From positions 1,984,001 to 2,048,000 of the forward strand of contig NZ_CP041687.1 in NCBI RefSeq assembly GCF_007362475.1: a stretch of DNA of 64,000 nucleotides, read 5' to 3'. This stretch comes from Chryseobacterium sp. SNU WT5. GTDB taxonomy: Bacteria > Bacteroidota > Bacteroidia > Flavobacteriales > Weeksellaceae. The translations under genes were made by a program, and so were the position numbers. The notes beneath the pieces were generated by a model. That model saw only the letters and a list, made by a program, of their open reading frames with translations. It ran no database searches and was not told the origin of the DNA. Shown here one piece after another: positions 19,086 through 26,636 of this stretch (its first letter is position 1; every line of letters starts with the position of its first letter).

Positions 19086-19691
19086 TTAATTATTAATAAA
19101 CGGAACTATTTTTTTACTCAATTCCTTACCAGTTTTGCCGTCTAAAATTAACTTTTCGATCTCGTCCGCAGAAATTTGATGAGATATCATCCAAACTTTT
19201 TTACCGTTTTCTTCGCGTTTATCTACTATTGTTTGAAAGCCGGAATCCTGATAGCCTATTGGTAATTTTATTTTGTGTTTTTCACAATATTCCACAACAT
19301 CTTCGGGAGAAAAATGATAGTCCTCATCAGTGTTTTCTTCTTTGATAAGTTTGCCTGTTTCATCAAAAAAATACCATATACCAATAGAAGAACCGTTAAT
19401 GAATAAAATTCCTTTTTTTTCAATATTTCCATTATCACTAAAAAATTTATTATATTTAAAAAACGAATTTTGTATAAATAAAGTTTCTCGATATCCCGGA
19501 GATTGAGTATCTTGAATATAAATGTTAGCATCTTCTTTATACTTAAAATATCCTCTTACTTCATTTTTTTTAAACTTTGCAATATCAAATCTTTCAAATT
19601 TACTATCAGCTTTTGGTATCATATTTTGGTTTTTTTGTGAACTGCATTGTAAAAAAATACTCAGCAATGCAATAATTATTATTTTCGTCAT
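19086..19691 (-). CDS. Lipoprotein with MORN-like segment, immunity candidate (copy B)
   Basis: This 201-residue lipoprotein (MTKIIIIALLSIFLQC, lipobox FLQC) belongs to the same family as 18174-18770 and 20025-20621. Its N-terminal half is divergent (NTNIYIQDTQSPGY-type region instead of the KDSREDIIINKEH region), while the C-terminal ~90 residues are almost identical to copy A. This split suggests recombination within the gene. It lies between two orphan toxin tips and starts 6 bp after the first tip. The predicted role is protection against a periplasmic effector. Confidence 0.7.
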   Translation of the reverse strand: MTKIIIIALLSIFLQCSSQKNQNMIPKADSKFERFDIAKFKKNEVRGYFKYKEDANIYIQDTQSPGYRETLFIQNSFFKYNKFFSDNGNIEKKGILFINGSSIGIWYFFDETGKLIKEENTDEDYHFSPEDVVEYCEKHKIKLPIGYQDSGFQTIVDKREENGKKVWMISHQISADEIEKLILDGKTGKELSKKIVPFINN

Positions 19692-19697
19692 AACATT

Positions 19698-20024
19698 TTA
19701 TTTAATTGAAGCATTGGCTTGCTTCCATTGCCAGAAATATAGAGAACATCTGTTGTTATTATTTCCACTACCTAAACGGTGCGAATAATCTAATAAATTA
19801 TCAGTCTTTGTAAATTCGTAAGTAAAGTGGGCATTCGCAGAGGTATCTTTGTTAGTGAATGTATGCGGCAAATTCATGCAGTGCAAAAATTCATGGCTCG
19901 CATTCTGCTCATTTTTACTTCTAAAAACCACCTCATAATCCGCCTTTGCTGCAGAAAATCCTGAGACGTACCCACCGCTGGGATGATATCCATTTTCTGC
20001 AAAATAAAAGGCTTTGAAGTTTAC
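19698..20024 (-). pseudogene. Orphan C-terminal tip of the metallopeptidase-type effector, frame intact
   Basis: The segment starts at the stop codon of immunity copy A and reads VNFKAFYFAENGYHPSGG, then the motif HEFLHCMNLPH and on to WQWKQANASIK, the same end as the full effector. It has no ATG near its start and no delivery domain; only an internal GTG could start a 77-residue product. The active-site motif is kept, so it could serve as a donor for recombination with the full gene. Confidence 0.8.
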
Positions 20025-20621
20025 TTAATTATTAATAAACGGAACTATTTTTTTACTCAATTCCTTACCAGTTTTGCCGTCTAAAATTAACTTTTCGATC
20101 TCGTCTCCAGAAATTTGATGAGATATCTTCCAAACTTTTTTACCGTTTTCTTCGCGTTTATCAACTTTTGTTTGAAAACCAGAATCTTGATAGCCTTTCG
20201 GTAATTGTATTTTGTGTTTTTCACAATATTCCACGACATCTTCGGGAGAAAAATCATAGCCCTCATCAGTGTTTTCTTCTTTGATAAGATTGCCTAATTC
20301 GTCAAAATAATACCAAATTCCTACTGGCGATCCGTTATTAAAGGCAATTCCTTTATTTTCAATACTTTTTGACGGATAAAAATTTTTAACAAATGAAAAA
20401 TAGGTTTCTTCGTTATATTTTACTTCTCCAAACCCAACATTAGCAGAGGTATAAATAATATGTTCTTTATTTATAATTATATCTTCTCGACTATCCTTCA
20501 TTATTTTTGTTAATTTTTCAGATTTATTATCTAAGTTTGAGATCATATCTTTTGAGATTTTTTGAGATTGGCATTGTATAAAAAATACATTTGATACGGC
20601 CAAAAATATTAATTTTTTCAT
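20025..20621 (-). CDS. Lipoprotein with MORN-like segment, immunity candidate (copy A, cognate position)
   Basis: This 198-residue lipoprotein (MKKLIFLAVSN, lipobox FIQC) starts 6 bp downstream of the full metallopeptidase-type effector, the classical place for the cognate immunity gene. The mature part has the block GSPVGIWYYFDELGNLIKEE, typical of MORN-like repeats, and ends EIEKLILDGKTGKELSKK. No enzymatic motif is seen. Two further copies follow downstream (19086-19691 and 18174-18770). It should be periplasmic, matching a toxin delivered to that compartment. Confidence 0.75.
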   Translation of the reverse strand: MKKLIFLAVSNVFFIQCQSQKISKDMISNLDNKSEKLTKIMKDSREDIIINKEHIIYTSANVGFGEVKYNEETYFSFVKNFYPSKSIENKGIAFNNGSPVGIWYYFDELGNLIKEENTDEGYDFSPEDVVEYCEKHKIQLPKGYQDSGFQTKVDKREENGKKVWKISHQISGDEIEKLILDGKTGKELSKKIVPFINN

Positions 20622-20627
20622 GTTTTT

Positions 20628-22031
20628 TTATTTTATTGATGCATTTGCTTGTTTCCATTGCCAATAAAATAGAGAACATCTGTTGTTATTATTTCCACTA
20701 ACTAATTGATGTGAATAATCTAATAAATTATCTGTCTTTTTAAATTCGTAGGTAAATTGGGCGTTCGCAGATGTTTCTTTATTGGTAAATGTATGCGGTA
20801 AATTCAAGGAATGTAAAAATTCATGGCTTGCAGTCTGGTCATTTTTACTTTTAAAAACCACCACATAATCTGCTTTTGGTGCAGAAAATCCTGAAACATT
20901 TCCACCACTTGGATGATAACCATCTTCTTCAAAGTAAAAGGCTTTAAAGTTTGTCGTGTATTTTCCCGGGTACGTTTTCTCCAATTTGCTTTTCAAATAA
21001 TCCTGCAATCCTTTCCCGTTACTTTTTTTATTAGAATCTATTTGGCTGTTAGTTACAAAATTAATAAAATCTTTCTCGGCCGTTAAATCTAATTCAACAA
21101 TATCTGATTTCGAAGATAATTTGATGTAGGCCTGTGCTAAATATTGATTGATACGGTCTTTTTCTTTATCTATATTCGGAATTTTTGGAGCAGAAGTAGG
21201 TGATAATTTAGTTTTAACCTTCACGAACACCACATTTTTTTGTTTGGTAATGTCATTTGCCCAAACACTTAGTTTTCCAGCAATGGCCTCTGTATTTGTG
21301 CCGTTATCATTTTTAAAGGCTTTCAATTCAACAGTTTGGTCTTTGGCGAATTCTTTTATGCATTTAATAGTAACATCAACATCATTTAATGCGACATTCT
21401 TTTTTCCTTTAATATCAATTTTATTGGGTTTAAAAGTAAAATAATCAGATTTGGTAAATTCAAGATAATCTGCCTCCTGATTTATTTCGGCAAAGAAAGT
21501 GATTTTGACCTCTTTATCTTTCATGAGGGATAACCAAGGACTATAGTATTCTTCTGCGACATCTTTTCCTGTTTTTTTATCTTTGTGAGTTTTCCAAGGA
21601 ATTGAATATGGTTTGTACTCTTTTTTCAATTTATTAAACATTGTTTCATCTGCTTTAAAAAAACCATCATATTTATTCACATAATTAGGATCAGAATGAT
21701 CTACTTTTTTTGTGAACTTTGCATCTAAATATTGATATGCAACTACTTCTTCAAACTTATTGTCGTTAAAAAGTTTGGTATCATTCATTCTTAGCCAATC
21801 AAAACCGAACTCTCCCTTCCAATTTTTATGAGGGCGAAAGGAGACAATTAGTTGTATTGGTTGAGGAGCAAGTGGCGGAGTTGTTGGACTTCCATAGCTT
21901 ACTCCGCTCTTCTCACCTTTTTCTGTAACAAATTCTGCTGCATTATCTATAATACTACTTTCGGAAAAAATGTTATAATCTCCTCCAATAATTTCCGTTA
22001 TTTTACCTTTTACAATTCTTGTTCTACTCAT
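20628..22031 (-). CDS. T6SS effector with metzincin-like metallopeptidase C-terminus
   Basis: The 467-residue protein follows vgrG after 11 bp. The N-terminal ~55 residues (ITEIIGGDYNIF to SYGSPTTPP) share a pattern with the effector at 16120-17322 and probably dock it to the VgrG spike. A middle region (~60-330) contains Ig-like beta segments. The C-terminus carries HEFLHSLNLPH at residues 403-413, an HExxHxxNxxH zinc site differing from the metzincin consensus by N for G. No Met-turn was confirmed. A peptidase acting on periplasmic or surface proteins is inferred. Two orphan copies of the last ~108 residues lie downstream. Confidence 0.75.
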   Translation of the reverse strand: MSRTRIVKGKITEIIGGDYNIFSESSIIDNAAEFVTEKGEKSGVSYGSPTTPPLAPQPIQLIVSFRPHKNWKGEFGFDWLRMNDTKLFNDNKFEEVVAYQYLDAKFTKKVDHSDPNYVNKYDGFFKADETMFNKLKKEYKPYSIPWKTHKDKKTGKDVAEEYYSPWLSLMKDKEVKITFFAEINQEADYLEFTKSDYFTFKPNKIDIKGKKNVALNDVDVTIKCIKEFAKDQTVELKAFKNDNGTNTEAIAGKLSVWANDITKQKNVVFVKVKTKLSPTSAPKIPNIDKEKDRINQYLAQAYIKLSSKSDIVELDLTAEKDFINFVTNSQIDSNKKSNGKGLQDYLKSKLEKTYPGKYTTNFKAFYFEEDGYHPSGGNVSGFSAPKADYVVVFKSKNDQTASHEFLHSLNLPHTFTNKETSANAQFTYEFKKTDNLLDYSHQLVSGNNNNRCSLFYWQWKQANASIK

Positions 22032-22042
22032 TTTACAGAAAA

Positions 22043-24013
22043 TTAATAGTTTTTAGACTTTTCACCGCTGTTGTTTTGAACTTCTTCTTGCGCATGTCTA
22101 TTTATGGACGCACTGGAACTACTTTCTATACCTTTGTCAGAATTTACAGTTGTTTTTCCTTTCTTCGTTTCACTATGCACATCGCCTTCAATCATTTCCG
22201 TTAGTTTCCCTGTAATAAACATACTTGCATCACCAACAACTGAAGTCATTTTCATAGCTCCAACACTTTGGGTTGCATTCATTCCAACCGTTTGGCTATT
22301 ATTCATTCCAATCATTTCGCTGGCATTCATACCCACATTCGTGGTCATATTCTCTCCAACATTAATATTCATATTCTTACAATTCAGCGTCATCGTTTCC
22401 GGCGCCGTAATATTAATATTGCTTCCCGTCGTGTCCAAATGAATCTCATTTCCAGATTTATCGGTGATAATAATGCTTTCATCTTCTGTAAAAACGATTC
22501 GGTGTCCGCTTCTTGTTTGAATGGATTTTACTCGATTATCCGCTCCACCTCCTAAGCCAGTTCCCCCATGAAACATACCACCCATCACAAACGGCCGATC
22601 CGGATGATTGTGCACAAACCCCACCATGACCTGGTCACCGACTTCCGGGATTGCAACATAACCACGGTTTTGAGAAACCTGATCCGTTCCGCCGGCGTCG
22701 GGAGACATCATTCTGATAAAATTAGTCGTATCGTGCATTTGCCAGTCGAAGCGAACGGTCACGCGGCCTTGCCCTGAAGGGTCTGTGTTAGAAATGACGG
22801 TAGCGATTTGAGGTTCAGCTTTGGGTAAAACAAAATCCGGTTTCGGCATGTAATCCGTATCCGAAGCAATGGCTTCAAAAGTTCCGGTGTAATGACCCAA
22901 GGTATCGATATCGTGCGTGACTTCCGTCATCATGACGCGGGTGAAGTAACTCGTTTGGTTAGAATCTGTTTTTCGCATTTTCAGATCTGCGACACAGCCT
23001 GGATAGAGAAAAGGAACCGTGGTGCCACCCGAGACGGTGAAAACTTCTACGGCTTTACTCCCGGCTTCACTTGTCTGAGAGTTCACGATATCCATATCGG
23101 TGGTCGCTTTGATAGGCGCTACCTGAAGTGATTTTGTTTTGAAGATTCCTTCGTTATTAGTGTACGACGTTTTCGCCAGATCACTTTTATGTTTAATAGG
23201 TGTTTCTCCAGAAGTCAGTTTTGCATGAGAACTGCTGTTGTAGCCATAAAAAGTCGGTTTAATGTGAACTGCTTTTAATTCGACATTGATATCGGAAACA
23301 TTGCTGCCGAAAGTCAATTCAATTGCTTTGTTCTGAGGTGGCATATTTCCAAAGTGCAGGACCTCACCATCGTAGAAAAACTGTTCGCCGTAAGCTTCTG
23401 CCATTCTCGCGAGATAATTATAATGCGTTTCTTCATATTGTGCACTATATAATATCTGAGAAGAAGCTTTGGCATCCACTCTTACATCATAAGCACTGCT
23501 GATTCCCTGTTTAATGACACGATCTGCAATGATTCCCATATTCACCGGACCATCACCGCCAAAACTCTGGGTGTGTGGCGCAGCATCCAATAAAATAGTC
23601 GGACTGAATCCTTTCAAAACAATATTTCCTAAACTGTGACCGTCCTGACTGAAACTCACTCCCGTAATGACGCCCACAAAAACACGCTCCGGACTGTCGT
23701 CGATATCTTTGTGCATGATCTTTACCGTCAATCGGTTGCCTAGAAAGCGGTTGGCTTCTTCCAGCTGATGAGTTTGTCTTTCTCCTAAAGCATCATGGGC
23801 AAGGGTCAATTCAAAACTGTGGTGCCGTCGTGCACTTTGAGTGAGTTTAAAATGTTTGTAATGCTTGATGATCTTTCCATTGATGACGACAGAAAGTTTC
23901 ACCAAACGGTTGATACCAGCCTGATGGTTATTTTTAATACTATCTGCGTTATTTTGAGGCGTAAACTTCTGGGGTTTGAAAAATACTGCTTCTGAATTTC
24001 CGTTCTTTTCCAT
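22043..24013 (-). CDS. vgrG: Type VI secretion spike protein VgrG (TssI)
   Basis: This full-length, 656-residue VgrG has the gp27-like hub (residues ~30-390; motifs HHSFELTLAHDALGE, NYLARMAEAYGEQFFYDG), the gp5 OB-fold (~395-510; GQGRVTVRFDWQ, MMSPDAGG, GYVAIPEVGDQVMVGF) and a C-terminal repeat-rich beta-helix (MNINVGENM, NASEMIG, NNSQTVG). No C-terminal enzymatic extension is fused; cargo is encoded by the next gene (20628-22031). It is divergent from hcp across a 417-bp control region. Confidence 0.95.
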   Translation of the reverse strand: MEKNGNSEAVFFKPQKFTPQNNADSIKNNHQAGINRLVKLSVVINGKIIKHYKHFKLTQSARRHHSFELTLAHDALGERQTHQLEEANRFLGNRLTVKIMHKDIDDSPERVFVGVITGVSFSQDGHSLGNIVLKGFSPTILLDAAPHTQSFGGDGPVNMGIIADRVIKQGISSAYDVRVDAKASSQILYSAQYEETHYNYLARMAEAYGEQFFYDGEVLHFGNMPPQNKAIELTFGSNVSDINVELKAVHIKPTFYGYNSSSHAKLTSGETPIKHKSDLAKTSYTNNEGIFKTKSLQVAPIKATTDMDIVNSQTSEAGSKAVEVFTVSGGTTVPFLYPGCVADLKMRKTDSNQTSYFTRVMMTEVTHDIDTLGHYTGTFEAIASDTDYMPKPDFVLPKAEPQIATVISNTDPSGQGRVTVRFDWQMHDTTNFIRMMSPDAGGTDQVSQNRGYVAIPEVGDQVMVGFVHNHPDRPFVMGGMFHGGTGLGGGADNRVKSIQTRSGHRIVFTEDESIIITDKSGNEIHLDTTGSNINITAPETMTLNCKNMNINVGENMTTNVGMNASEMIGMNNSQTVGMNATQSVGAMKMTSVVGDASMFITGKLTEMIEGDVHSETKKGKTTVNSDKGIESSSSASINRHAQEEVQNNSGEKSKNY

Positions 24014-24120
24014 ATCGTGTGTTTTGAAAAATTAAAATTATACCTTGTAAACCTTAGTGTTCAAGGTGATTTCAAAATAGGTGATCGTTGGCTTCGTTTA
24101 AAAGGGACCAAGTACAAAAA

Positions 24121-24128
24121 CAAATTTA
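24121..24128 (-). promoter_or_regulatory. Candidate -7 box of vgrG
   Basis: On the minus strand this reads TAAATTTG, matching TAnnTTTG. No TTTG lies at the -33 position; that place (about 24149-24152) instead touches the palindrome at 24150-24169. This would fit an activator-dependent promoter. The leader would be ~100 nt. Confidence 0.4.
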
Positions 24129-24149
24129 GTTTAAATACTTCAATCTAAG

Positions 24150-24169
24150 TTGTAGTAGATCTACTACAA
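24150..24169. promoter_or_regulatory. Perfect 20-bp palindrome, operator candidate 1
   Basis: TTGTAGTA-GATC-TACTACAA is its own reverse complement. The same arms recur at 24306-24325 with a different 4-bp centre. The spacing and symmetry suggest a binding site for a dimeric regulator in the vgrG/hcp control region. Confidence 0.65.
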
Positions 24170-24277
24170 AATTTCGGGATTTTTCGTGATTTTAGCTGTA
24201 AAATGAAAATTTTGCTTGGGAATTTTAAAAATCAAAAAATCCGCGTGCGCCTATTACCAAAGAGTTTAACGCCAAAT

Positions 24278-24300
24278 AAAAGAGCGAAATCAGCTCTTTT
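24278..24300. other. Short hairpin between the two palindromes
   Basis: AAAAGAGC pairs with GCTCTTTT around a 7-nt loop. The T-run is only four bases, so it may be a weak terminator that insulates the divergent transcripts, or chance. Confidence 0.35.
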
Positions 24301-24305
24301 CGGGC

Positions 24306-24325
24306 TTGTAGTAAAACTACTACAA
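24306..24325. promoter_or_regulatory. Operator candidate 2 upstream of hcp
   Basis: TTGTAGTA-AAAC-TACTACAA has the same 8-bp arms as the palindrome at 24150-24169. It ends 22 bp before the -33 element of the predicted hcp promoter, roughly -60 to -80 from the likely start of transcription, a usual place for an activator site. Confidence 0.65.
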
Positions 24326-24347
24326 ATTCCAAAATAAATAAAAATCG

Positions 24348-24379
24348 CTTGTGATTGAACTGAAAGACTTGTAGGTTTG
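24348..24379 (+). promoter_or_regulatory. Promoter of hcp
   Basis: CTTG (24348-24351), 20 bp, then TAGGTTTG (24372-24379), close to the Bacteroidota consensus. It predicts a leader of about 45 nt before the hcp ATG. Confidence 0.6.
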
Positions 24380-24430
24380 AATTATTAAAATCAATCACAA
24401 ATTAATAGTTAACCTTAAAATTTAGAAATC

Positions 24431-24838
24431 ATGGCAGCAAACAATTCAAGAGCAGTCTTAAAATTCAATAACGGAGAAGACTCCAAAGTACTAAAACTAA
24501 ACTACAGTGTAGCGAGATCTACAGATGTTTCGGGTAGAGTAGCATCTGATCCAAGCAATGCAATTATTAAAGTAACGATCGAAGCGACAGACAAATCTGA
24601 CATCATCGAATCATTATTGAATGGAAAATACAAACCAACGGTAGGTGAAGTAACCTTCAATAAATCTCATGAAGAAGGAACTTTGATCAAGTTGAACTGG
24701 GAGAACGGATATGTAATTCAGCACGAAGTAGAATTCGACGCAATGGACAGCAACAGTATGTTGGTTTCTTTCGTTATCAGTGCCGAGAAGATCACTTACG
24801 GTGGTGGCGAATATGAAGGTATTTGGCCAGGAAAATAA
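24431..24838 (+). CDS. tssD: Type VI secretion tube protein Hcp (TssD)
   Basis: This 135-residue protein has no signal peptide and the beta-rich pattern of the Bacteroidota TssD/Hcp family (YSVARSTDVSGRVASDPSN, then IIESLLNGKYKP, FNKSHEEGTLIKLNWENGY). Hexameric rings stack into the inner tube and carry effectors. The codon use looks like that of a well-expressed gene compared with the AT-rich effectors around it. It appears monocistronic, with its own promoter and the paired palindromes upstream; 223 bp separate it from the next gene. Confidence 0.92.
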   Translation: MAANNSRAVLKFNNGEDSKVLKLNYSVARSTDVSGRVASDPSNAIIKVTIEATDKSDIIESLLNGKYKPTVGEVTFNKSHEEGTLIKLNWENGYVIQHEVEFDAMDSNSMLVSFVISAEKITYGGGEYEGIWPGK

Positions 24839-25061
24839 GAAACCGAATCAATTATTTATATTAATGCCTCATCTATGAAAATATTTGGGGCTATCTGTTA
24901 CTTCGCTGGGTTTAAAATTTAGAATATTGTTTTTTGACCTATAATTTTAGATAATATATAGAGGAGTAATTTATTAAAATAAACCTAATAAGAGTGTCAA
25001 GAGAAGTGAATTCTTATAAAAATCTACAACACCATTAACACCTGATCTTAAGCCTGTATTT

Positions 25062-26093
25062 ATGTTGAATGATCTTTTAATATATCAGATAAAAACTAAC
25101 GATACACTGACTTCTATTGCTGAAGAAATAGGGATGAGTTCGCAGGAATTGCTGAACTTTCACAATTCGAATTGTCAGAAAGTGGGACTATTGTGGTTCA
25201 ATGGTCTTGCGGGTATTGAAAAAATAGTTATTCCAAAGAATTATAAAAGCGAGGCTCAAATTAGGAAAGAAATTGATCAGTCGTTACCTTCTCAGAATTT
25301 AGCGCCTGCTTTTTTTGCGGCTTCATATCACTGCAAAGAGTCGTTCCTGAATGCGGGCGAAAAAACCATGAATCTGGAGTATGAGGTCGAAGTTGCTCTT
25401 AGAGAAAATGAAGAAGAAAGCTCTTCAGGTCTGATCGCATCGGTAAAATGCTTTAGTTTTAAGAAAGACGGCCGTACACCTGATGATAAAATGAGCGAAT
25501 TATCAATATCCTGCATTGACAGTATTAACCCACTTTTATTTGATGTTGCTATTGGTGGTACAATCAAAGGTATTCCTCAATTTAAAAAATTAGCAGAAAC
25601 TTTTGCAGCTAAAAGAATTGAACTCGAAGACTTTTTTACAGGTGAAGTATCTCAAAAGTATATGGATAAGTTTGCAGGTATTTTGGATAATGAAGCGTAT
25701 TTTCTATCACAGATCCAATCCACTTTGCTTTATCAGCTCCTCTTTCCCAAAATGGATTTTTTCTACCAACGGAAAGCCAAATTGGAACCTTTTTGTCCGG
25801 TTAAAAATTCGTTTCCTGCCGATTTTCTTTTTGAAACAACGTATGAACATGTGAGTGAGCAGCATTTAAAAACGATAATGTCCGGGAAAATTGCAGAGGC
25901 GATCAGTTTGCCGGAGCTACTTCGAGGTCGAAGATCAGGAGAAGAACCGGAAGAAGCTTTAGAAGCCGGTATTATTTTGAAATATACGACAGATAAGGAA
26001 ACGAAAGAGTTGCAGAATGCGAAAGCCCTAATCACCTTGCAACAGGACGGCGAGCTTTATAAAGAGCAACACATAGAATTGCGTAAGAATTAA
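25062..26093 (+). CDS. LysM-domain protein of the T6SS effector cluster
   Basis: The 343-residue protein starts with a LysM module (residues ~7-60: YQIKTNDTLTSIAEEIGMSS to IEKIVIPK), which binds N-acetylglucosamine-containing glycans. The rest is a large region with no family I recognise. No signal peptide is seen. Such LysM proteins commonly sit beside DUF4280 genes in Bacteroidota T6SS clusters, where a role in spike assembly or cargo loading is suspected. It precedes the DUF4280 gene by 37 bp and is probably co-transcribed with it. Confidence 0.7.
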   Translation: MLNDLLIYQIKTNDTLTSIAEEIGMSSQELLNFHNSNCQKVGLLWFNGLAGIEKIVIPKNYKSEAQIRKEIDQSLPSQNLAPAFFAASYHCKESFLNAGEKTMNLEYEVEVALRENEEESSSGLIASVKCFSFKKDGRTPDDKMSELSISCIDSINPLLFDVAIGGTIKGIPQFKKLAETFAAKRIELEDFFTGEVSQKYMDKFAGILDNEAYFLSQIQSTLLYQLLFPKMDFFYQRKAKLEPFCPVKNSFPADFLFETTYEHVSEQHLKTIMSGKIAEAISLPELLRGRRSGEEPEEALEAGIILKYTTDKETKELQNAKALITLQQDGELYKEQHIELRKN

Positions 26094-26130
26094 TATTGGC
26101 GTTAAATAACGAGCATATAAAACAGAAGAT

Positions 26131-26619
26131 ATGGGACAAGACAGCGAACATGACGGTAAATATTTTGTGATCCCCAAAGGGAAAGCGATGTGTGATAAAG
26201 GAACATCCTTTCCGAATTTTAAAGTCACAAGTCACCAAAAACATTATTGGAACGATGAGGATGGTAAAACAGATTATCTCGCCGTGACCGAAGATGATCT
26301 TACTTTTAATCCACCGGCCGCACCCTTTGGAAGTTGCTCCGTGAAGAATGGCAATCCCTGCACTTTTGCACCAGCTGGGAAATGGCAAAAACCGTATGAG
26401 AAAGTAAAAGTGATGGGCAAAAGTTGTCTAACGGAAGCCTCAGAACTGATGTGTACCATCGGTGGAAAAATTACGGTGATGAAGCATGGGCAGCAGAGTG
26501 AGGCGGGGAAGAGTAATGTGAAAAATGCAAGTGCTAAAGAACAGCACGTGTACAATCCCTTAGTGGATTTTGAGGAGTTTCAGGAGGAGATTAATGGTAA
26601 TGAAGCAGAAGTCTGGTAA
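26131..26619 (+). CDS. DUF4280 (PAAR-like) spike-tip protein
   Basis: This 162-residue protein of the DUF4280 family is predicted to cap the VgrG spike as PAAR proteins do. Signature segments are VIPKGKAMCDKGTSFPNF, PFGSCSVKNGNPCTFAPAG and GKSCLTEASELMCTIGGK; the repeated cysteines and glycines fit a small beta-prism. The C-terminal tail ends VDFEEFQEEINGNEAEVW. The effector gene follows after 17 bp. A damaged duplicate is at 30056-30556, nearly identical over the central ~115 codons. Confidence 0.88.
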   Translation: MGQDSEHDGKYFVIPKGKAMCDKGTSFPNFKVTSHQKHYWNDEDGKTDYLAVTEDDLTFNPPAAPFGSCSVKNGNPCTFAPAGKWQKPYEKVKVMGKSCLTEASELMCTIGGKITVMKHGQQSEAGKSNVKNASAKEQHVYNPLVDFEEFQEEINGNEAEVW

Positions 26620-26636
26620 CATTAAAAAGAAAAGTT

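Noticed and set aside
18174..24013. Repeated units considered as a CRISPR array
   Set aside because: The repeats are long coding duplications (toxin tips and immunity genes), not short direct repeats with unique spacers; no cas genes are present.
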